A stretch of DNA of 64,000 nt from positions 10,683,182 through 10,747,181 of the forward strand of contig CM030841.1 in the NCBI GenBank assembly GCA_018105865.1. Reading direction: 5' to 3'. The position numbers and the translations under genes were made by a program. Under the pieces are notes generated by a model. The model saw nothing but the letters and a program-made list of their open reading frames with translations, was not told where the DNA came from and did no database searches. Source of the DNA: Metaphire vulgaris. Its lineage: Eukaryota; Annelida; Clitellata; Crassiclitellata; Megascolecidae. The first letter of the stretch is position 1. Every line of letters begins with the position of its first letter. This document shows, piece after piece, positions 24,110 through 36,600 of this stretch.

Positions 24110-24298
24110 CAGTGGCGGCTCCAGGATTTGGCAAGTGGGGTGGTGGCAATTTCTAAGCATGGGGGCCAACCATTTGTTGATTGGTATGCAGTAGTAAGTA
24201 TAGGGTCTCAACAGAGGGGCACCGTGTGGGCGGGCAGGCATTCAATAAGCGGCACGGGTCCCCCTGGGCCCCTCCCCCGTGTGCATGAGCCACCATTG
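24110..24298. mobile_element. hAT-like MITE (CAGTGGCGGCTC family, copy 3)
   Basis: It starts CAGTGGCGGCTCCAGG and ends GAGCCACCATTG, so its right terminus has decayed. Flanking duplication is weak. Confidence 0.85.
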
Positions 24299-24601
24299 CG
24301 ACGACGCAAAGAAGGAATGCAGGACTTTGGCTGGCGGGAGCCGACGGCCGTTGCGAAAAACCATAAAGCACAATAACAGGAAAGCGGATATTACCGCGGA
24401 TATTACCGCGGATGGAATGCTCGTCGAAGTCTTAGGAGCAACATAATGGCCCATTCGTCTCTAATACCGACGGCCATCAAGCGGATAAAGTGTCGCCGCG
24501 TCATTGCAGAACCATGATAATGGACACGGTGCTATGATATTCTAATGACGAGGGATATATGAACAGAGGCTGTCTGCAGCACTATTACCTTTCCAGTTTC
24601 C

Positions 24602-24790
24602 ACGGGGCTTTTTTTCTAAGAAAAAGGGTTTGGGAGCTCATCCTTTTTTACTATTCAACAAGAACAGGTGTGGGAACGCCATACCTGTGCGTTCCCAAAC
24701 GCATTATTACGCATCCATAATTATTATACAATCTGGCAAGAAAGGTGTGGGAACGCTGTTCCCGTGCGTTTCCACTGAAAAAAGCCCTGC
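24602..24790. mobile_element. Possible MITE (GGGGCTTTTTTTC ends)
   Basis: GGGGCTTTTTTTCT at the left is inverted as GAAAAAAGCCCTG at the right. The word GGTGTGGGAACGC occurs twice inside, each followed by an inverted GTGCGTT(C/T)CC. No clear target duplication was found. Confidence 0.5.
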
Positions 24791-24914
24791 CTTTTCAATG
24801 TTTTTCTGTCTCCTCATTTGCGAGCGATCAGAAACCAGCGCCTGTCAACATTTGAAATAGATCGGTGGGAAATCTCTTGCTGATCGGCGCAGCGCATATG
24901 TAATCGGCCCAGTT

Positions 24915-25030
24915 GGCGCTGTGCGACCGGTTACCGTCAGAACACCTAAGTTAAGCAACGTCCAGCGCGGTTAGTACTTGGATGGGTGACCATCCAGGGA
25001 TCTACAGTGTAGTCGTGGTGCTGGCGGCCA
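24915..25030 (+). rRNA. 5S rRNA-like sequence (pseudogene or SINE3-type head)
   Basis: CCGGTTACCGTCAGAACACC, AAGTTAAGCAACGTCC, GCGCGGTTAGTACTTGGATG and GGTGACCATCCAGGG follow 5S rRNA order from about position 27 to 100, including the internal pol III control boxes A and C. The first about 25 bases and the closing acceptor-like stem do not match well, and no TTTT terminator follows closely. A single copy, 5'-divergent, is more likely a pseudogene or a 5S-derived SINE head than a working gene. Confidence 0.6.
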
Positions 25031-26196
25031 ACCAAGCCTTTCATCGTTTAGGCGCCGATAAACTGGTAGCATCGTTAAGCTGCGAAGGCTAAACGCGGGT
25101 CTAGTGAAAGCAATGGAAAGCTGCTCTATATTTAATGGCGTAAGCCACCTGCATCGCTGCTCGTCTAGTACACGGAGATCAGTGGTGGACCTTACGTTCG
25201 TTCGAGTATGGAACTACCTTTACCTTTTTGCAGCATACAGGTATATGTCATTAATCTAGAGACAAGGAGAGTAGCCCCCCCCCCATTCGTGTCTAAAAAC
25301 TCTAAACTAATTGTGAGATTCGTATGATGAGAAAATTGTATTGGTGAGGATAGGAGGGATACCGATAAGTTGTCATATAAGACTGACAATATTTCTCCAA
25401 AACTCAAGAATTAGATCCAATGCCATTAGAGTGATTAGACTAATAGTATTATTAGTAGGCTACCCTAAATTTTTAAGCCGGGCTCCGCAGACCCGGCTGG
25501 GGACTGCATGACGCTCTTCCAGACCTCCTATAATCAGACCAGACCAAGTTCGCACGTATATAAGTGATGGCGCCCCCCCCCTATTCTGAAACATTGACTA
25601 CGCCACTGATGCATACATATGACCCAATAGAAACGGCGCCATCCTGTTTTGTTGCAAAAACGTTGACAGCAGTTGGGTCAGAATTCATGTTATATGGCGC
25701 ACTTCTGCGGCATCATATCGCGAATGCAGTCTTTTGCGGTTTTCTTTAGAATTTCAAGGTGCGCTGCATGTCTCCACCTGGCGAGAACACAGCCTTGCTG
25801 TATGACGCGTTCGTAAAAAAGATGAGCTTCTGTGATTGGTTGCTAAAATTAGCAGCTGGAACAGTGGTCACAAATGACAGTCTGTCATGCAAGTTTGCGT
25901 GAACTTTTGTTCGTCTTTGGCTTGTCTTTCTGGTTCCATATTAAATTCTGAACAACTGTGATACCTTAAAATATATTGGAAATAAAAGAAAGACACCACT
26001 GTGACGTTACAAAAATAGACGATAATAAGCAAGTAAGTAAGAAAATTTATGAACGTACGGTATTAAAAAAACTTCAGTTACTAATTTTATCAACCAAACA
26101 GCTCATCTCTTTGATGAACGCATTATATTGCTTGCCTATCTTTCCGCTAGGTGGTGCCACTGCTAGTTGATATTAAAAGAAAACTTTGACTGCATT

Positions 26197-26199
<3 letters not shown>

Positions 26200-26249
<50 letters not shown>

Positions 26250-26449
26250 CATAACCGCAGAGATACGCCAAATTTCATGCATTTTTGATTTTTGACCCAG
26301 GATTTGTCGAACTATTTAGAGCAAAACTGGATGGTACCGTTTTTATTGGGCCACCCTGTAGACACCCTGTAGACAGTATAAAGCATCGTTGAGAGAATGT
26401 CTGTCGAAAAACAGCTCGTCCTATATCCAAAGCAAATGCTTTCTTTCTT

Positions 26450-26508
<59 letters not shown>
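26200..26508. repeat. (AT)n and (CT)n microsatellites
   Basis: (AT)n at 26199-26245 and (CT)n at 26442-26508. The preceding 25031-26198 stretch shows no gene or known repeat. Confidence 0.93.
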
Positions 26509-26513
<5 letters not shown>

Positions 26514-26793
26514 TTAACCGTGTCGAATCAATTGCGGGGTTTGTTGAAAATTAGCAATGTATTCGTCCAAACGATTATTTATTCTTGACGACATGACGTC
26601 ATTATGATGGCGTCAGGAAGCACGTGACGAATGCTAAACGCGGTTTCCAGTTACAAGTGTCCGACCGATCGCCAGGTGAACAGAAGGCAATTGATCACTG
26701 CACGATTGACGTCGAATCAATCCATTATGCACTTCGAACACGGCACGGAAGAGCGCTGTGCGCCGTGTCGGCAGAGGAACGTATCGTTGCAAG

Positions 26794-26989
26794 CAGTGTT
26801 TATTCTAGCCACCTTGACATTGGGGGGGGGGGGAGTTTGAAATGTTTGGAGGGGGACAAGATTTGTCTCTCCACGCTTTTTGGGGGGATTTCCATCCCCC
26901 AAGCCAACATATACAAATTTTTGAGGGAGAATTTTAAAACTTGGGGGGGGGAATTCCCCCGTCCCAAAACAGGCCTAGAATAAACACTG
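26794..26989. mobile_element. hAT-like MITE (CAGTGTTTATTCTAG family, copy 3)
   Basis: Perfect 8-bp duplication GTTGCAAG (26786-26793 and 26990-26997). The termini are as in copies 1 and 2. Confidence 0.93.
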
Positions 26990-27399
26990 GTTGCAAGTAT
27001 GTTGCGCACAGAGATTTGCGCCTCTGTGTGTTTGTGTGTAGCTGCGGTTTTTCCCTCAACGCAATGGAAGTGCATTTAGAATGTTTGCCTGACGGGGCAC
27101 ATGATAAAAGACAAACAACTTACTATATATAGACATTTGTGTAGGAGTTCTAGGTGATGTCTTAAGACGGAAAATGATATTAAATTATTAAAAGGGCTAA
27201 ATTAATGAAGAAATTCATACAGCCTAGTGATAAATAAAATAAGTAAGCAAATCGGAAGCCATACTGCCAATATAATATATTAGCAGTATGCATGTACACT
27301 GTATATTATACATGCGTAATATTGTGTGTATGTATTTATGTATGTACAGTATGTATGCATGCATCCACGGTAGACTGACTGACATAGACTGGCTGATTG

Positions 27400-27623
27400 A
27401 TTGATTAATTGACTGACTGACTTACTGACTGATTGATTGATTGATTGATTGAAAGAATGAAAGAAGAAATGAATAAATGAAAGAACAAACTTTCTGCAGT
27501 AATTTTCATGGTAAATTGAGAAGATAAAGTCTACGCAATGCGACTGACACAAGGGCAGCAGAAGCTGCAAATGGAATTAAGCGATCGTCTGTTAGTCTGA
27601 TCAGCATCGAAAGGAATTCTCTA

Positions 27624-27657
<34 letters not shown>

Positions 27658-27815
27658 AGCAAAGAAGACAGTTGAGGACAACGCCCTCTGTGTGTGTGCC
27701 CCCCCCCCCCAGCCCCCACTCTTTCGTCGGGAGAGGTGACTGTCTTAAAACGAACGCATCTAACGCTAGAAGATGCGACGTATACGCAGGCGTAAGTTTC
27801 TGACGATGGCGTCAT
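27400..27815. repeat. (TGAT)n and (ACG)n simple repeats
   Basis: Degenerate TGAT/TGAC units at 27395-27455 and (ACG)n at 27625-27655. No gene is visible from 26998 to 28627. Confidence 0.8.
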
Positions 27816-28627
27816 TCTATTTTTTGCAAATAGAATTTAAAAAACATATTTAAGTTGGGACAAATTTCTAAAAGGGGATTTTAACAGAGAAAGCAGGCTG
27901 TAGGCAAACGTAACAGGTAGATTTAGGAATTTCCGAGAAGCTCACCGAACAAAATAGGAGATATTGCGATCAACTAAGGAAACCCCTATTAAGTAATTGG
28001 CAAATCTATTCAAGAAGACAGCTTGCGTGCTAAATCATCTGTCGGAGAACTGACTGTTAGGACGTGTTGATGTCCAAGACTCTGAAACTAGGCGGAGGAC
28101 AAAAAGAAAAGATTGCATTTCGATGGCTAATTCCATTTGCGGTGATTGTTTTTGTGGTCCTTCCAGTTGGAAATGTTGCGTGTGATATAGAGTGCCTGGT
28201 GTAGAATGCATTCGTCTGCTTGCAGAATGCAGATATCCAGAGAGGCGATACGAACCCTCGTACGGAATCATTATGAGAGGACGATTTAAAACGTTGTCCC
28301 GTTAGAATTTATCTAGCCTCTAATGTTGGCGAACAAAGAGGTCTTTTTGCGACGAAGTGTGGTCCAGTCAATTTTTACGTCAAATGGGTTTAAGTTAAAG
28401 TCTGACATTTCAAAATCTCTTCAGCATTGGAAACTAATGAGCAATCCGTTATTTCGCATCAAGAAAAAGAGCACATACACTCAACGAAATAATTCAGCAT
28501 CTTGAGTAACGATCGGGCCTGTCTTTTCGTTACTCTTAACGGCGATTAATTACCGTTTACTGTAATCAATTCTGTAAAAGAATTCATTACAGTAAGCATT
28601 ACTGTACGTGTATTACTGTAATCAAGC

Positions 28628-28830
28628 CAGTGTTTAATCTAGACTCCTAGACTCCGAGGGGTGAGGAACTGACAAAGCGGGGGGAGGGGGAACTGGCAAA
28701 GCCGGGGGAATTCTGCTAGGGGGCTGCTGTTAGTTGATGTAGTATGCCAAAACTTCCGGAAGGGGGGGGGGTTGAAATTTGCTGGGGGAAGGGCAATTTC
28801 CTCCTTGGAAATGGCCTAGAATAAACCCTG
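28628..28830 (-). mobile_element. hAT-like MITE (CAGTGTTTAATCTAG family)
   Basis: Perfect 8-bp duplication AATCAAGC (28620-28627 and 28831-28838). It is an inverted relative of 10933-11102, sharing CCCCGGAAATTT-like and CAACTAACAGCAGCCCC words. Confidence 0.92.
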
Positions 28831-29504
28831 AATCAAGCACTCGCTAGACAGATAGATTGTAATTCTCTCCTAAAAGTCTATTAGGTATGCAGACAAGTAG
28901 AAAAAATGACATATCGAAAAAAATGGCATGAATAAAAATGGAAACGTCCACACTTATTTCAGCAAGAGCATCGTGCACATTGCTGGATTCAGTGGCGTAG
29001 CCAGGATTTCCCGATGCTCAGCGTGGATTAGTTCTCTGAAAATGTGTCTTTTGGAGATAGTTTTCTCTCTACAAAACTGTACACCTGCGCGTAAAGCTTA
29101 GATCAATTCGGCTGCTGGTAGACTGAGGTCCATGATGACAAAGGCAAAAGACCCTTGAATGAATCCTTTCACGGTTTTTTACTCCTTTGGCAGTCTGCCA
29201 CTGACAACTGAAGGCAGTACAACCTGGTACAATCTCCTCGCAGGCTTATCAGATCTTTCGCAATATCTAAGCAGATTTTACCTAATATTTTCGATAGCAC
29301 ACAGGCCCCTATACATATCTAATCACTATGCCCATATATAGACCTACAGTCATACTTTATACTTACCAGTGCGATTTCGAATGAGCCTTACAATTTTCAG
29401 ACTTGATACTCTTAAAGCTAATTGCTTTCAGACAGCCTTTCCTCCAAAACGCTGTCTTGCTGTTTCCCACGGAATGATCTTTGGAATTTATCTGGTCTTT
29501 TGTG

Positions 29505-29576
29505 GTTTCAATTTGGGTACCATCGATTGATACCTCTGAGTATCATAAGCGGTGCTATAAAAGTGCGTAATACTAC

Positions 29577-29662
<86 letters not shown>
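29505..29662 (+). mobile_element. LINE-like 3' end with (AAT)n tail
   Basis: GTACCATCGATTGATACC and GCGGTGCTATAAAAGTGCG are followed by (AAT)n to 29660. Second copy, inverted, at 647-715. Confidence 0.65.
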
Positions 29663-29841
29663 TAACAATAACAATAATAATTATAATAAGCGTGGAATCT
29701 GCTTCAGGAGATCGAGGCTAAGGTTGCAAATTTGCTTCGCGTGGTCGGTTGTAGCGATGGGTAACCCACTGGCCAGCAACATAATGTCTTTACAGCCACA
29801 AAAGCTAACCTGAAATAAAACTAAATAAATAAATACTACTA

Positions 29842-30232
<391 letters not shown>

Positions 30233-30396
30233 ACTTTTGTCATTGCTTCAGTCTTGTGATCCGATGCAGAACGTAATTATCGCCATCGTGGTTTAGAGGT
30301 CTTTAGCTGAACGAACTGCATTTTTGACCTGCCTAATTGAAGTTAAAACGACGACCTTTAAGTAGTTCTTGTTTTTCGTGATTTTTCGTCATTCAG

Positions 30397-30991
30397 CGTC
30401 TAATCATCCGTCGACACTTAAGCCGGGCGATCATTCCCTCTCTCGGAGCGTTTCTCCGGCGCCCGAGGGCTCGCGCCCGGCGTGGTCGGCGTCGTCCTCC
30501 CCCGCTCATCGCGGCGTCCACTCCGTCTCCATGGACGCCATCTCCCTGGTCGAACTACAGCTGCCAACGACGACGACAGCAACAGCAACAACAACGGCGG
30601 GTCGTCGTCAACTGTCCCCTCACTCCGCGGCGCCGGCGGCGGCGGGACCCAGGGCGTCTCCCGCGATGCAACCGACCCCAGAGGAAGAGGCGGACGACGA
30701 CGAGCTCAGAGCGACAATCACGGATCGAAGGACAACGATGGAGGAAGAGGAGGAGGAGGGATCGACGAAGAGTAGGAGGAGGAGGAGAGCCCCCCTGGGA
30801 GAGGAGGAGGATGAGGAGGACGTCGACGCCGCCTCCGCCGCCGACCTGGAGGCGGATTACTGCAGTAGGTCTTCGGTGGCCGTCTCATCGGGAGGACTGA
30901 GCCGACGAAGGGCAGTCGACGTCTCCGACTTCAGAAGCTGCGCTCTCGTCCAGTCGAGGCTCAAGGAATGGCAGGGATCGCCCGCAAGAAG
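30397..30991 (+). CDS. Cav2 calcium channel, probable N-terminal exon
   Basis: A GC-rich 595-nt open stretch lies between a good acceptor (pyrimidine-rich tract then ATTCAG, ending 30396) and a good donor (AG|GTCAGA, intron from 30992). The first ATG is at 30531, giving about 153 residues (starting MDAISLVELQL) before the donor; the frame is open back to the acceptor, so an earlier start in another exon is possible. The product is low complexity, with Glu/Asp runs (EEEEEE, EEEDEED), SRRRRR and a less biased end (CALVQSRLKEWQGSPAR). It ends in phase 2, and the next exon opens with the single nucleotide needed. Cav2 N-termini are poorly conserved, so membership of the channel gene rests on strand, position and phase, not homology. 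It could belong to another gene. Confidence 0.5.
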
Positions 30992-31014
30992 GTCAGACTC
31001 TACGCCGTTGACGA

Positions 31015-31395
31015 CGACAACGACGACAATTAGACCTATTACGATGATGGCGATGAGACGATGATGATGACGATAACGGTGATGACGACAACGACGATTA
31101 GGCCTATTACGATGATGGCGATGAGACGATGGTGATGCAGTGGCGGCTCTAGGTTTTGGCAAGTGGGGGGGAGGCGTTGGGGTGGCAACTTCTAATCATG
31201 GGGGGCCAACCATTTGTTGTTTAATGCACATAGCATTAAGTATAGGGTCCCAACTGGGGGGCCACTGGGGGGGGGCAGACACTCAATAGGGGGCACGGGC
31301 CCCCTGGCCCCCCGGTGGAGCCGCCACTGTGGTGATGACGATAACGGTGACGACGACGACGACGATTATGGAGATGAGGATGACGATGATGACGA
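31015..31395. repeat. Minisatellite split by a MITE
   Basis: A roughly 70-bp unit containing TTACGATGATGGCGATGAGACGATG is present twice (31032-31075 and 31105-31137), and related GATGACG sequence resumes at 31330 after the inserted MITE 31138-31329. Confidence 0.75.
31138..31329. mobile_element. hAT-like MITE (CAGTGGCGGCTC family, copy 4)
   Basis: Perfect 8-bp duplication TGGTGATG (31130-31137 and 31330-31337), inserted in the GAT-rich minisatellite. Both ends are intact. Confidence 0.92.
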
Positions 31396-31946
31396 AGAAG
31401 GATTGTTTGATTCTTCAAAAGGCCACTATTTTGTTGTTCGATCAAAACAAAATTGATTTGGATATAACTGATTTTGCTCATTCACTCTTATCTCAAGGCG
31501 ATATCGTAAAGTCTTTCAAGTTATCCGGGAAAATGTCTTTATTTCAATTTTCTGCTCTATATGCTTCCTTCATACTAAACATGCGCGAATGCTCAAGAAG
31601 TTTCAGCAACTTCTCAAGAATTGATGGAAATTTAAATGGACGGTATTAACAGGCCTAAGCGAGACGCCTTGGTACGATAACTTAGGAAACCTTTGGTAAG
31701 ATTGAGGACAACTTTAAGAACTTAGGCCTACCCATAGGCTATGAAGTTAGACCTACACGTGGTGAAGAGCAAGAAAAGGAAAAGGTTGTCGAATAAAACG
31801 GTCGTAAAAGAGGATTTTGAATGTCGAATGGGTCGCAAAAGAGGATTTTGAATGTCGAATGGGTCGGAAATTTGGTTCAGATTTTCAAATCGTGATGTTA
31901 GAAAGTCAATTTAGTAATTTGAGAGCCTCTCTGACAACCTCTTGCA

Positions 31947-32140
31947 CATGGGCGTCCGGAGGGGGTGCAAGGGGGTGCAATTGCACCCCTTGAAAACATT
32001 GTGGAGTTGTGAAAAACTCAAAATTACTTGTTTCTTTCGTCACAAAACCTTGTTTTGCATCACCCTGGAAAATTTTTTCATTCATTTCTTTACAAGACCT
32101 TGTTTTGCACCCCCTGGAAAAATTTCTGCGGACGCCCATG
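31947..32140. mobile_element. hAT-like MITE (CATGGGCGTCCGG family)
   Basis: Perfect 8-bp duplication CTCTTGCA (31939-31946 and 32141-32148). The termini are CATGGGCGTCCGGAGGG and CTGCGGACGCCCATG, with internal palindrome GGGGTGCAATTGCACCCC. A diverged copy lies at 55888-56166. Confidence 0.9.
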
Positions 32141-32980
32141 CTCTTGCACTAAGATCTTTGTATTATTCTGCCGCATTTGTTACGCCCATTTGAAGGTTTA
32201 TAGGCCAACGCCAGAAAAAACGCAGAGTCTGCTTTCAACAGTCAAACGCCAAAAGTCTGCATTGTCGATTTTATAGCATTATTCGCGTAAAATACGGGCC
32301 TTAGCCGGCTGTCTCGGGTTAGAAATCGTTACTATCTTAACCTTCCTAGCGTTAACGACGGGTTGCGGTCGTCGGAGAATTCTGAAACTAAAAGCGTTAA
32401 GTACGGCTCACGGCCGTCTTTTGTCTACGTCTCCAGTGGAGCAGGTGCAGCTGCAGGAGCAGGAGGTGACCACCCACTTAATTGTTTTGGTGACACGCCC
32501 AACCAAATGGAGCCGCGGTCTTTGGCACTCGAGGTATTCTTAGTGGACACTCTGAGCCAATTATTGCATTCCAATATCCAATGCAATTCGCCCAAAGGAG
32601 AGAACCATTGTTCTCCGCTGAATAGTGTGACAGATGGGACGGTCCTTCGGAAGCAATGCAAGAATGTATGGAACGCTTTCTGCATGGAAAAGTGCCAGAG
32701 AATGTAACCTCAAGGAGGTTAAATCTGTTCGTTCGCCAGATGGCGAGAGTGTGATCGACGCATTCTGTCAATTTTCCACTTGCACTTCGCTAGAGCAACA
32801 GTTGTGAACCTATAGAGTATGGACTAAAACGTCTACGCGATAGCATTTTCAATAATTTTAGAGTTAGGCGCTGACCTGTGGGACGCCTTAATGTTAATGC
32901 GCTTTCTTCTCATCTGACCAGTAAATCAAGATGGCTGGTATTCATCAGGTAGCCACCGGAACCCAGGTGAGACGGACGTC

Positions 32981-33291
32981 CAGTGGCGGGTCCAAGAATT
33001 TTTGTGGGGGTGCAATGAGTTTCTAGGAAGTTGGTGGGGGGATGCAGTGAAATCCCGAAAAAGGTGGACAAGCAAAAAAGGTCATTAGCGGTGCTCTTTG
33101 GCCAGTGAATAATGAAATAAACAAATAAAATTTACCGGATAAGGCTGACAAGCAAAAAAGGTCCACCAGCTCTGTTTTGCACAACGCAAGGATAGCGGCT
33201 CGGACCCGGTAAACCCTGAAAATGCTCACAAGCAAAAACGCTCGGTGGTAGGGGTGCATCCCCAATCATCACCAACGTGAAACCACCCCTG
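32981..33291 (-). mobile_element. hAT-like MITE (CAGTGGNGGTTCC family, copy 1)
   Basis: The flanks CGGACGTC and CGGGCGTC agree at 7 of 8. The interior carries TTTCTAGGAAGTTGGTGGGG and three inverted copies of the GACAAGCAAAAAAGGTC motif (33069, 33148, 33228). It is the inverted relative of 58145-58434 and 62259-62572. The 32363-32770 region between MITEs has unrecognised frames on both strands. Confidence 0.85.
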
Positions 33292-33456
33292 CGGGCGTCC
33301 ATCGTCTATTGACGGACAAGGTCCTGAAGAAATCTACTGCTACCACAGTAACCACACCACTACTACTTCTCTAATGAGTGTAGGCTTATCTATCTCAGAT
33401 AGGCAGAGCTAGCGTCACTCGATGTGTTAAAGCCGTGGTGACACACTCTCCCTTTC

Positions 33457-33458
<2 letters not shown>

Positions 33459-33513
<55 letters not shown>
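33459..33513. repeat. (CAA)n microsatellite
   Basis: About 18 CAA units, following CACACTCTCCCTTT. Confidence 0.95.
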
Positions 33514-33514
<1 letters not shown>

Positions 33515-33752
33515 TATTACGGACAAGTGCCTCCTTCAAGTACGCGTGTCTTGTACTTGGTAGGCCTACAGTGTACAATTGATGTTTACTACGTTTAGCA
33601 TGTTTCTAAGACAATCGAATTGATTTGTTCGGATATAAAGCGGACTTGAGCGGTCGATGTGTCAGCGTTGTCAAATTTCCCATCTTTCGTTCTGACGTCA
33701 AATTTTGTGACGTTGTAATTGGTGTCACTTGGTGCGGCATGCGCCCCTAGAG

Positions 33753-33953
33753 CACGGGCGTAGCGACGGGGGGGGGTATATCGGTATATTTACCCCCCCC
33801 CAAAAAAAAATCAGTCTACCTTAATTTAAAGTTTTTTATGTGATTTACATGTGGTTATATGTGGTTTATATGGTTTATGTGGTTTATAGTTAAGATTTAT
33901 ACACACCCAAAATATTTATACCCTCCCAAATCAAATTCCTGGCTACGCCCCTG
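33753..33953 (+). mobile_element. hAT-like MITE (CAGGGGCGTAGC family, copy 3)
   Basis: The flanks CCCTAGAG and TCCTAGAG agree at 7 of 8. The interior has TATATCGGTATAT, TCAGTCTACCTTAA and GTTAAGATTTATAC; the right end is GGCTACGCCCCTG. Confidence 0.9.
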
Positions 33954-34354
33954 TCCTAGAGACGCCACTGGCTCTTGTAGGCTATTCTTTTCAACTGGCG
34001 GAGCATTGAAGAGGTCGAGAACACCAGGATTAGACCTCTTTAATAGGCGATCTTGCGTGATTACGGAACTACTGTACGTATGAAGTTTAATCTTGGAAGC
34101 AGCGAAGAATTAATTATTCTTGTTAATACTATATAATAGACCAGCGGATCTTAAACTTTTAAAGATTTCTTGCGTGGTGGTCCCTTAGAAATGTTTGCGA
34201 TCACTCGCAAAACTTATAAAATTTGAATGTTAAATTAACCGTAATTAACACATACACTGTAGACTACTTGTTCAAGTTGTTCCGTCAATCAATTCGGCTG
34301 TTTGATCAGAAAACTTTAGAAAACTTGCAACTTTATTCATCAAATTTAAATCCA

Positions 34355-34465
34355 AAATGGCGTCAGCGCTCTTAACGAGCCATCGGTGTACAGTATTTTG
34401 TGTCCTGGAGGTTTTTTGAGATATCTTGAGAAAGTAATCCCTTTACGGTTCCTCTGAAATTGAAA
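34355..34465 (+). mobile_element. Charlie-like hAT fragment
   Basis: GCGTCAGCGCTCTTAACGAG, GATATCTTGAGAAAGTAAT and CCTTTACGGTTCCTCTGAAA match 39346-39440. The left end of the same element may be GGATCTTAAACTTTTAAAGA near 34146. Confidence 0.6.
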
Positions 34466-34789
34466 CTCGATGTTGACTACAATCTTATACTAACACATTG
34501 GTTACATCGCATTGAGTAAGATGAAGTCTCTTTTTCCATTGACCTGCTGACTTTAAGTGGCAAGGCGAACGATTTCGAACGCTGTCTAAATCCTAATCAG
34601 ATTGGACGACGCCCATTTCTAGCATGCCATTGATTGACAGAAGAGGTCTTGGGCTAAATGTTTAGAGTCTGTGAAGACACTTTACTGGGAACTAGCTTTT
34701 TGGAGGACCTACCAGAAGCTAAAACCTGCAAACATTTCTGCTACGACCAGAGCACAGGGGAAACTTCGTTGTCACCCTTCTAACTACTT

Positions 34790-35185
34790 TTCCTCCTCCT
34801 CCCCTCCTCTTTCTCCTCCTCCTCTTTCTCCTCCTCCTCTTTCTCCTCCTCCTCCTCTTCCTCCTCCTCCTCACTACTTCGCAGTTTCCTATTTGACCAT
34901 TATAGGCGTTCGTTTAGTGACTCGCTCTTTTTCAGGCCGTGCGCTGTCTAGTACTTTGATCCCAGCTTCATTTGTTAGTTTATTTTTCCTTATTCTTAAT
35001 CATTTATCCTAATTCCTAATCATATATCATAGTTCCTAAACGTTGATCTTTAGAGTCGTCGTGAACCTGTGAAAATAAGATGTTTTACTTGTAAAATGTC
35101 ACAATGATTGAATTTCTGACTCTTCACAAGAGAAATAACGACATTCCAACGCTATACCCAGGGACGTATAAATCTCTCTGCAGGA

Positions 35186-35248
<63 letters not shown>
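34790..35248. repeat. (CTC)n tract and (AT)n array
   Basis: CCTCCT/TTTCTCC units at 34790-34875 and (AT)n at 35189-35248. Nothing else is recognisable between 34466 and 35600. Confidence 0.9.
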
Positions 35249-35250
<2 letters not shown>

Positions 35251-35599
35251 CAATCGAACGAGAGTTAGCACACGATCACATCACGACCCGGAACAATTTT
35301 TTAATCATAAGTCCCTCGGGAGCGATGTACAGAAGGCATTAAAAATAAATTATATATATATACAGTATAATGCCCCTCGGTACATAATTCCCGAGGAACT
35401 TATAGAAAAAAATTGTCCAGAGACATGTGAAAAAACGTATGCGTTCAGGTCTCGTCTGGGTTCGAGTCGAATGTAGGAAAAGTGAAATCCATATTATGTA
35501 GGCCTACAGTTTAAATAGGATATGGTATCACTTGATATGAGACGCTATGAAAAATCGCCGAGAAAGGCGCGCTGTCTTCTTAATCGGCGCTTGACTGCC

Positions 35600-36080
35600 C
35601 CCCCCCCACCAGACGAACGGTGGTCGTCGGTGGAGCGAACCTTTAGACCCGAAGGTCGTCGTCGTCTCCTCCTCCACCACAAGACCAAGAAACAAACACA
35701 GCACCGAGACACCCCCACCGCCTCATTACAACGACGGCGGCGGCGGTGGCGGAGGAGGCCGAGGCAGGAGCAGGAAGTAAAACCAAACGTTTCCCCTTGG
35801 TGGACCTGCGGCCGCCGCTGCCGTCGCCTTCGCCGCCGCCGCCGCCGTCGTCGCCGTCTGCTGCCGGTGGCTACGGTCGTCGTGCGCGCGACGAATTTTC
35901 CAGCCCAACGTATCGACGCCGGGGCCAGGAATGTACACGTGCCAAAAATCAATAGACGGCCGAGGGGCGAGCTCTCGGCGCCCGGCGGTCGGCACCGGGG
36001 CCTTACGTGAGACGATGATGATGATGACGACGTCGACGACGTGACAACGGTCGTCGTCGTCGTCGTCATCGCAGGAGTTG
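35600..36080 (+). promoter_or_regulatory. CpG-rich block upstream of the Cav2 exon
   Basis: Dense in CCG/CGG/GTCGTC units and CpG, this block lies about 520 bp before the exon at 36601. A good donor (TTAC|GTGAGA) occurs at 36006/36007 and a pyrimidine-rich AG at 35611-35612. Three frames are open but Arg- or Pro/Ser-rich, so I do not call a coding exon. It may be an alternative promoter with an untranslated first exon spliced to 36601, which has an ATG at 36602. This is inference. Confidence 0.4.
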
Positions 36081-36600
36081 TCATCGGCGTCGAGTCTGAC
36101 GCCGGCTTGACTTCGCTCGGTCATACCGACCTCGACACATCTTCTTACCAGGTCGCTTCTGGTCGTCGGTTAACTTCACCCACTCGTATAGTGACGCGCC
36201 TATACCACCAACCCACCGTCTGTCTACCAGGGTTTCTTTCCCTCTCTTCTGTCTGGATGGATTAAGATGTTTTTTTAAAGCGATGAAACTAAAACAACGA
36301 CGACTTACGCCGATAGACGCGAAAACTCCCAACAAAAGAATACACCTGTTGAACTTGACCGCTGTCTGTAGAGACATGTTCTTAATTCGAAGTTGCTGCT
36401 TTGGAAATCGATTGAACGCTTGAAACTTAACGTTGATTCCGATAATAGTCAAGATTCTCTTGAGATTATTACGCGTGTCCTCCGGTGTTGTGCTGAATCG
36501 AAGCACACAGACTTTGACCGCGTGGAGTGCGTGACAGTTCGTGTCGTCGCCGGCATGACCGCGTGAGATGATTCGTTGAATGACGGCGTTCTCTTCCTAG

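Larger units (their letters stand above)
30992..36600 (+). other. Intron between proposed Cav2 exons 1 and 2 (GT-AG)
   Basis: Donor GTCAGA at 30992 and acceptor TTCTCTTCCTAG ending 36600 are ordinary major-class signals. The 5.6 kb holds a GAT/GAC minisatellite, several MITEs, (CAA)n and (AT)n arrays, and a CpG-rich block at 35600-36080. No further exon is called. Confidence 0.5.

Noticed and set aside
27400..27455. Regularly spaced direct repeats considered as a CRISPR-like array
   Set aside because: Tetranucleotide TGAT/TGAC microsatellite without spacers, in an animal genome.
32363..32771. Overlapping 114- and 97-codon frames on opposite strands
   Set aside because: No homology recognised, no splice or promoter context; likely chance frames.
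35522..36084. Long overlapping frames on both strands (162-179 codons)
   Set aside because: They are Arg-, Ser- or Pro-rich products of CpG triplet repeats, and three frames are open at once. Kept only as a CpG-rich candidate regulatory block.
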